Source: Bacteroidales bacterium (GTDB lineage Bacteria; Bacteroidota; Bacteroidia; Bacteroidales; UBA7960). Taken from it: a stretch of DNA of 6,905 bases. Positions 5,902-6,905 of this stretch are shown here, one piece after another. Below the pieces are notes generated by a model. That model was given only the letters and a program-made list of their open reading frames with translations. It made no database searches and was not told where the DNA came from. Position 1 is the first letter of the stretch. Every line of letters starts with the position of its first letter. The translations under genes were made by a program, and so were the position numbers. The DNA lies in assembly GCA_007132825.1 (NCBI GenBank), contig SLNX01000150.1, positions 1 through 6,905 of the forward strand, read 5' to 3'.

Positions 5902-6905
5902 ATGTTACACGCAATTCTACGCACTTTCTTTAAGTTGTTGCTTATTGTTTTGGTGTTGTATTCGGGGTATGCATATGCTCAACAGGGGACGATCCGTGGA
6001 CGTGTATATGATGAAAGCACAAACGAAGGCCTTCCTTTTGTAAACCTGATTATTGAAGGTACCACCATTGGCAGTACAACCGACTTTGACGGCAATTTCA
6101 TTTTTACGGGAATTGAACCGGGTTTTGTGCGCTTGAGGGTTTCAGCTGTTGGATATGAGACAAGGCTGAGTTCTGAAGTCATGGTTACTGCCACCCGTTC
6201 AGCGAATATCGACATTGGGTTGCGTGAGCGTCCGATAGATCTTGAGGCTGTGGAAGTACGTGTTTCCCAGTTTGAACGCAGGGATGACAGCCCGGTTTCG
6301 CTGCGCAGACTTGGCATTCAGGAGATCGAGCGCAGTCCGGGTGCCAACAGGGATATAAGCCGTGTAATCCAGGGGCTTCCAGGGGTAGCTTCAACACCCG
6401 CTTTTCGTAACGATGTAATTGTAAGAGGCGGCGGGCCGGCCGAAAACAGCTTTTTCCTGGATGGTGTAGAGATCCCGAATATCAATCACTTTGCAACACA
6501 GGGCGCAAGCGGCGGTCCGGTGGGTATCATCAATACCGACTTTATCAGGGAGGTGGAGATGTATTCAGGCGCTTTCCCTGCCAACAGGGGCAACGCGATG
6601 AGTTCCGTGTTTGAATTCAGGCAAATCAACGGGAATTCAGACCGGCTTAATTTCCAGGCTACCGTTGGGGCAAGCGATCTTGCCCTTACAGCCGATGGTC
6701 CCATCGGTGAAAATACCACCTTCATTGCTTCAGCAAGAAGGTCTTATCTGCAATTTCTTTTTGGCGTGGTTGGCCTGCCTTTTCTACCGACATATAACGG
6801 TTTTCAATTCAAAACCAATACCAGGGTGTCCGATAATTCTACACTCACGTTTGTTGGCATCGGTGCCATCGACAAGTCGGTGCTGAACCTGGATGCCAAC
6901 GAAAC
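5902..6905 (+). CDS. TonB-dependent outer-membrane receptor, 3' end beyond window
   Basis: TonB-dependent receptors are outer-membrane beta-barrels that import bulky ligands using energy passed by TonB-ExbBD. The reading frame starts at ATG 5902 (a TAA lies three codons upstream in frame, so no earlier start) and stays open for 334 codons to the window end. Residues 1-26 form a signal peptide (FFKLLLIVLVLYSGYAYA, cleavage before QQ). A carboxypeptidase-regulatory-like domain follows (about 29-108: GTIRGRVYDESTNEGLPFVNL, STTDFDGNFIFTGIEPG, RLRVSAVGYET). Next come a linker LEAVEVRVS and the plug (about 133-245), with SRVIQGLPGV, VIVRGGGPAENSFFLDGVEIPNINHF and FIREVEMYSGAFPANRGNAMSSVFEF. The first barrel strands begin near 248. 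It lacks obvious SusC traits and no SusD is visible, so the ligand is unknown. The leader is A-rich with no Shine-Dalgarno. Family assignment is secure. Confidence 0.94.
   Translation, partial: MLHAILRTFFKLLLIVLVLYSGYAYAQQGTIRGRVYDESTNEGLPFVNLIIEGTTIGSTTDFDGNFIFTGIEPGFVRLRVSAVGYETRLSSEVMVTATRSANIDIGLRERPIDLEAVEVRVSQFERRDDSPVSLRRLGIQEIERSPGANRDISRVIQGLPGVASTPAFRNDVIVRGGGPAENSFFLDGVEIPNINHFATQGASGGPVGIINTDFIREVEMYSGAFPANRGNAMSSVFEFRQINGNSDRLNFQATVGASDLALTADGPIGENTTFIASARRSYLQFLFGVVGLPFLPTYNGFQFKTNTRVSDNSTLTFVGIGAIDKSVLNLDANE

Overview
This window is a piece of a Bacteroidota (Bacteroidetes) chromosome. Four things point there. Two families are essentially restricted to the phylum: a DUF4835/PorD protein and a Bacteroidota-type RNA polymerase omega subunit. 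Start codons lack Shine-Dalgarno sequences. Three upstream gaps carry the phylum's -7 promoter element TAnnTTTG. The outer-membrane receptor has the phylum's usual N-terminal carboxypeptidase-regulatory-like domain. Order or genus cannot be judged from the sequence alone.

Layout: positions 1-5709 are coded on the minus strand and read right to left. The first gene is a four-helix membrane protein with a LiaF-like C-terminal domain (4996-5709). After a gap with its own promoter-like element comes a compact five-gene run: bamD (4055-4891), rpoZ (3715-4044), coaBC (2454-3662), a porD/DUF4835 gene (1552-2457) and recN (1-1504, its 3' end outside the window). Spacings within the run are 10 bases between bamD and rpoZ, about 52 between rpoZ and coaBC, a 4-base ATGA overlap between coaBC and porD, and 47 bases before recN. 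The 47-base gap holds a perfect inverted repeat laid over a promoter-like element. A 192-base AT-rich divergent intergenic region (5710-5901) separates this block from a plus-strand TonB-dependent receptor gene (5902 onward), which is cut by the window end after 334 codons.

How the genes fit together: several products serve the envelope. BamD helps insert outer-membrane beta-barrels such as the neighbouring TonB-dependent receptor. PorD is linked to the type IX secretion system. The LiaF-like protein probably belongs to envelope-stress sensing or membrane organisation. Omega, CoaBC (coenzyme A synthesis) and RecN (double-strand break repair) are housekeeping functions that travel with them.

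I see no mobile element, CRISPR array, RNA gene or defence system, and no clear new multi-gene system. The most unusual details are small: a run of ten A's in the coding strand of the LiaF-like gene exactly at its domain boundary, where a slip either way stops translation within nine codons; the palindrome over the recN promoter region; and a repeated heptamer in the divergent intergenic region.
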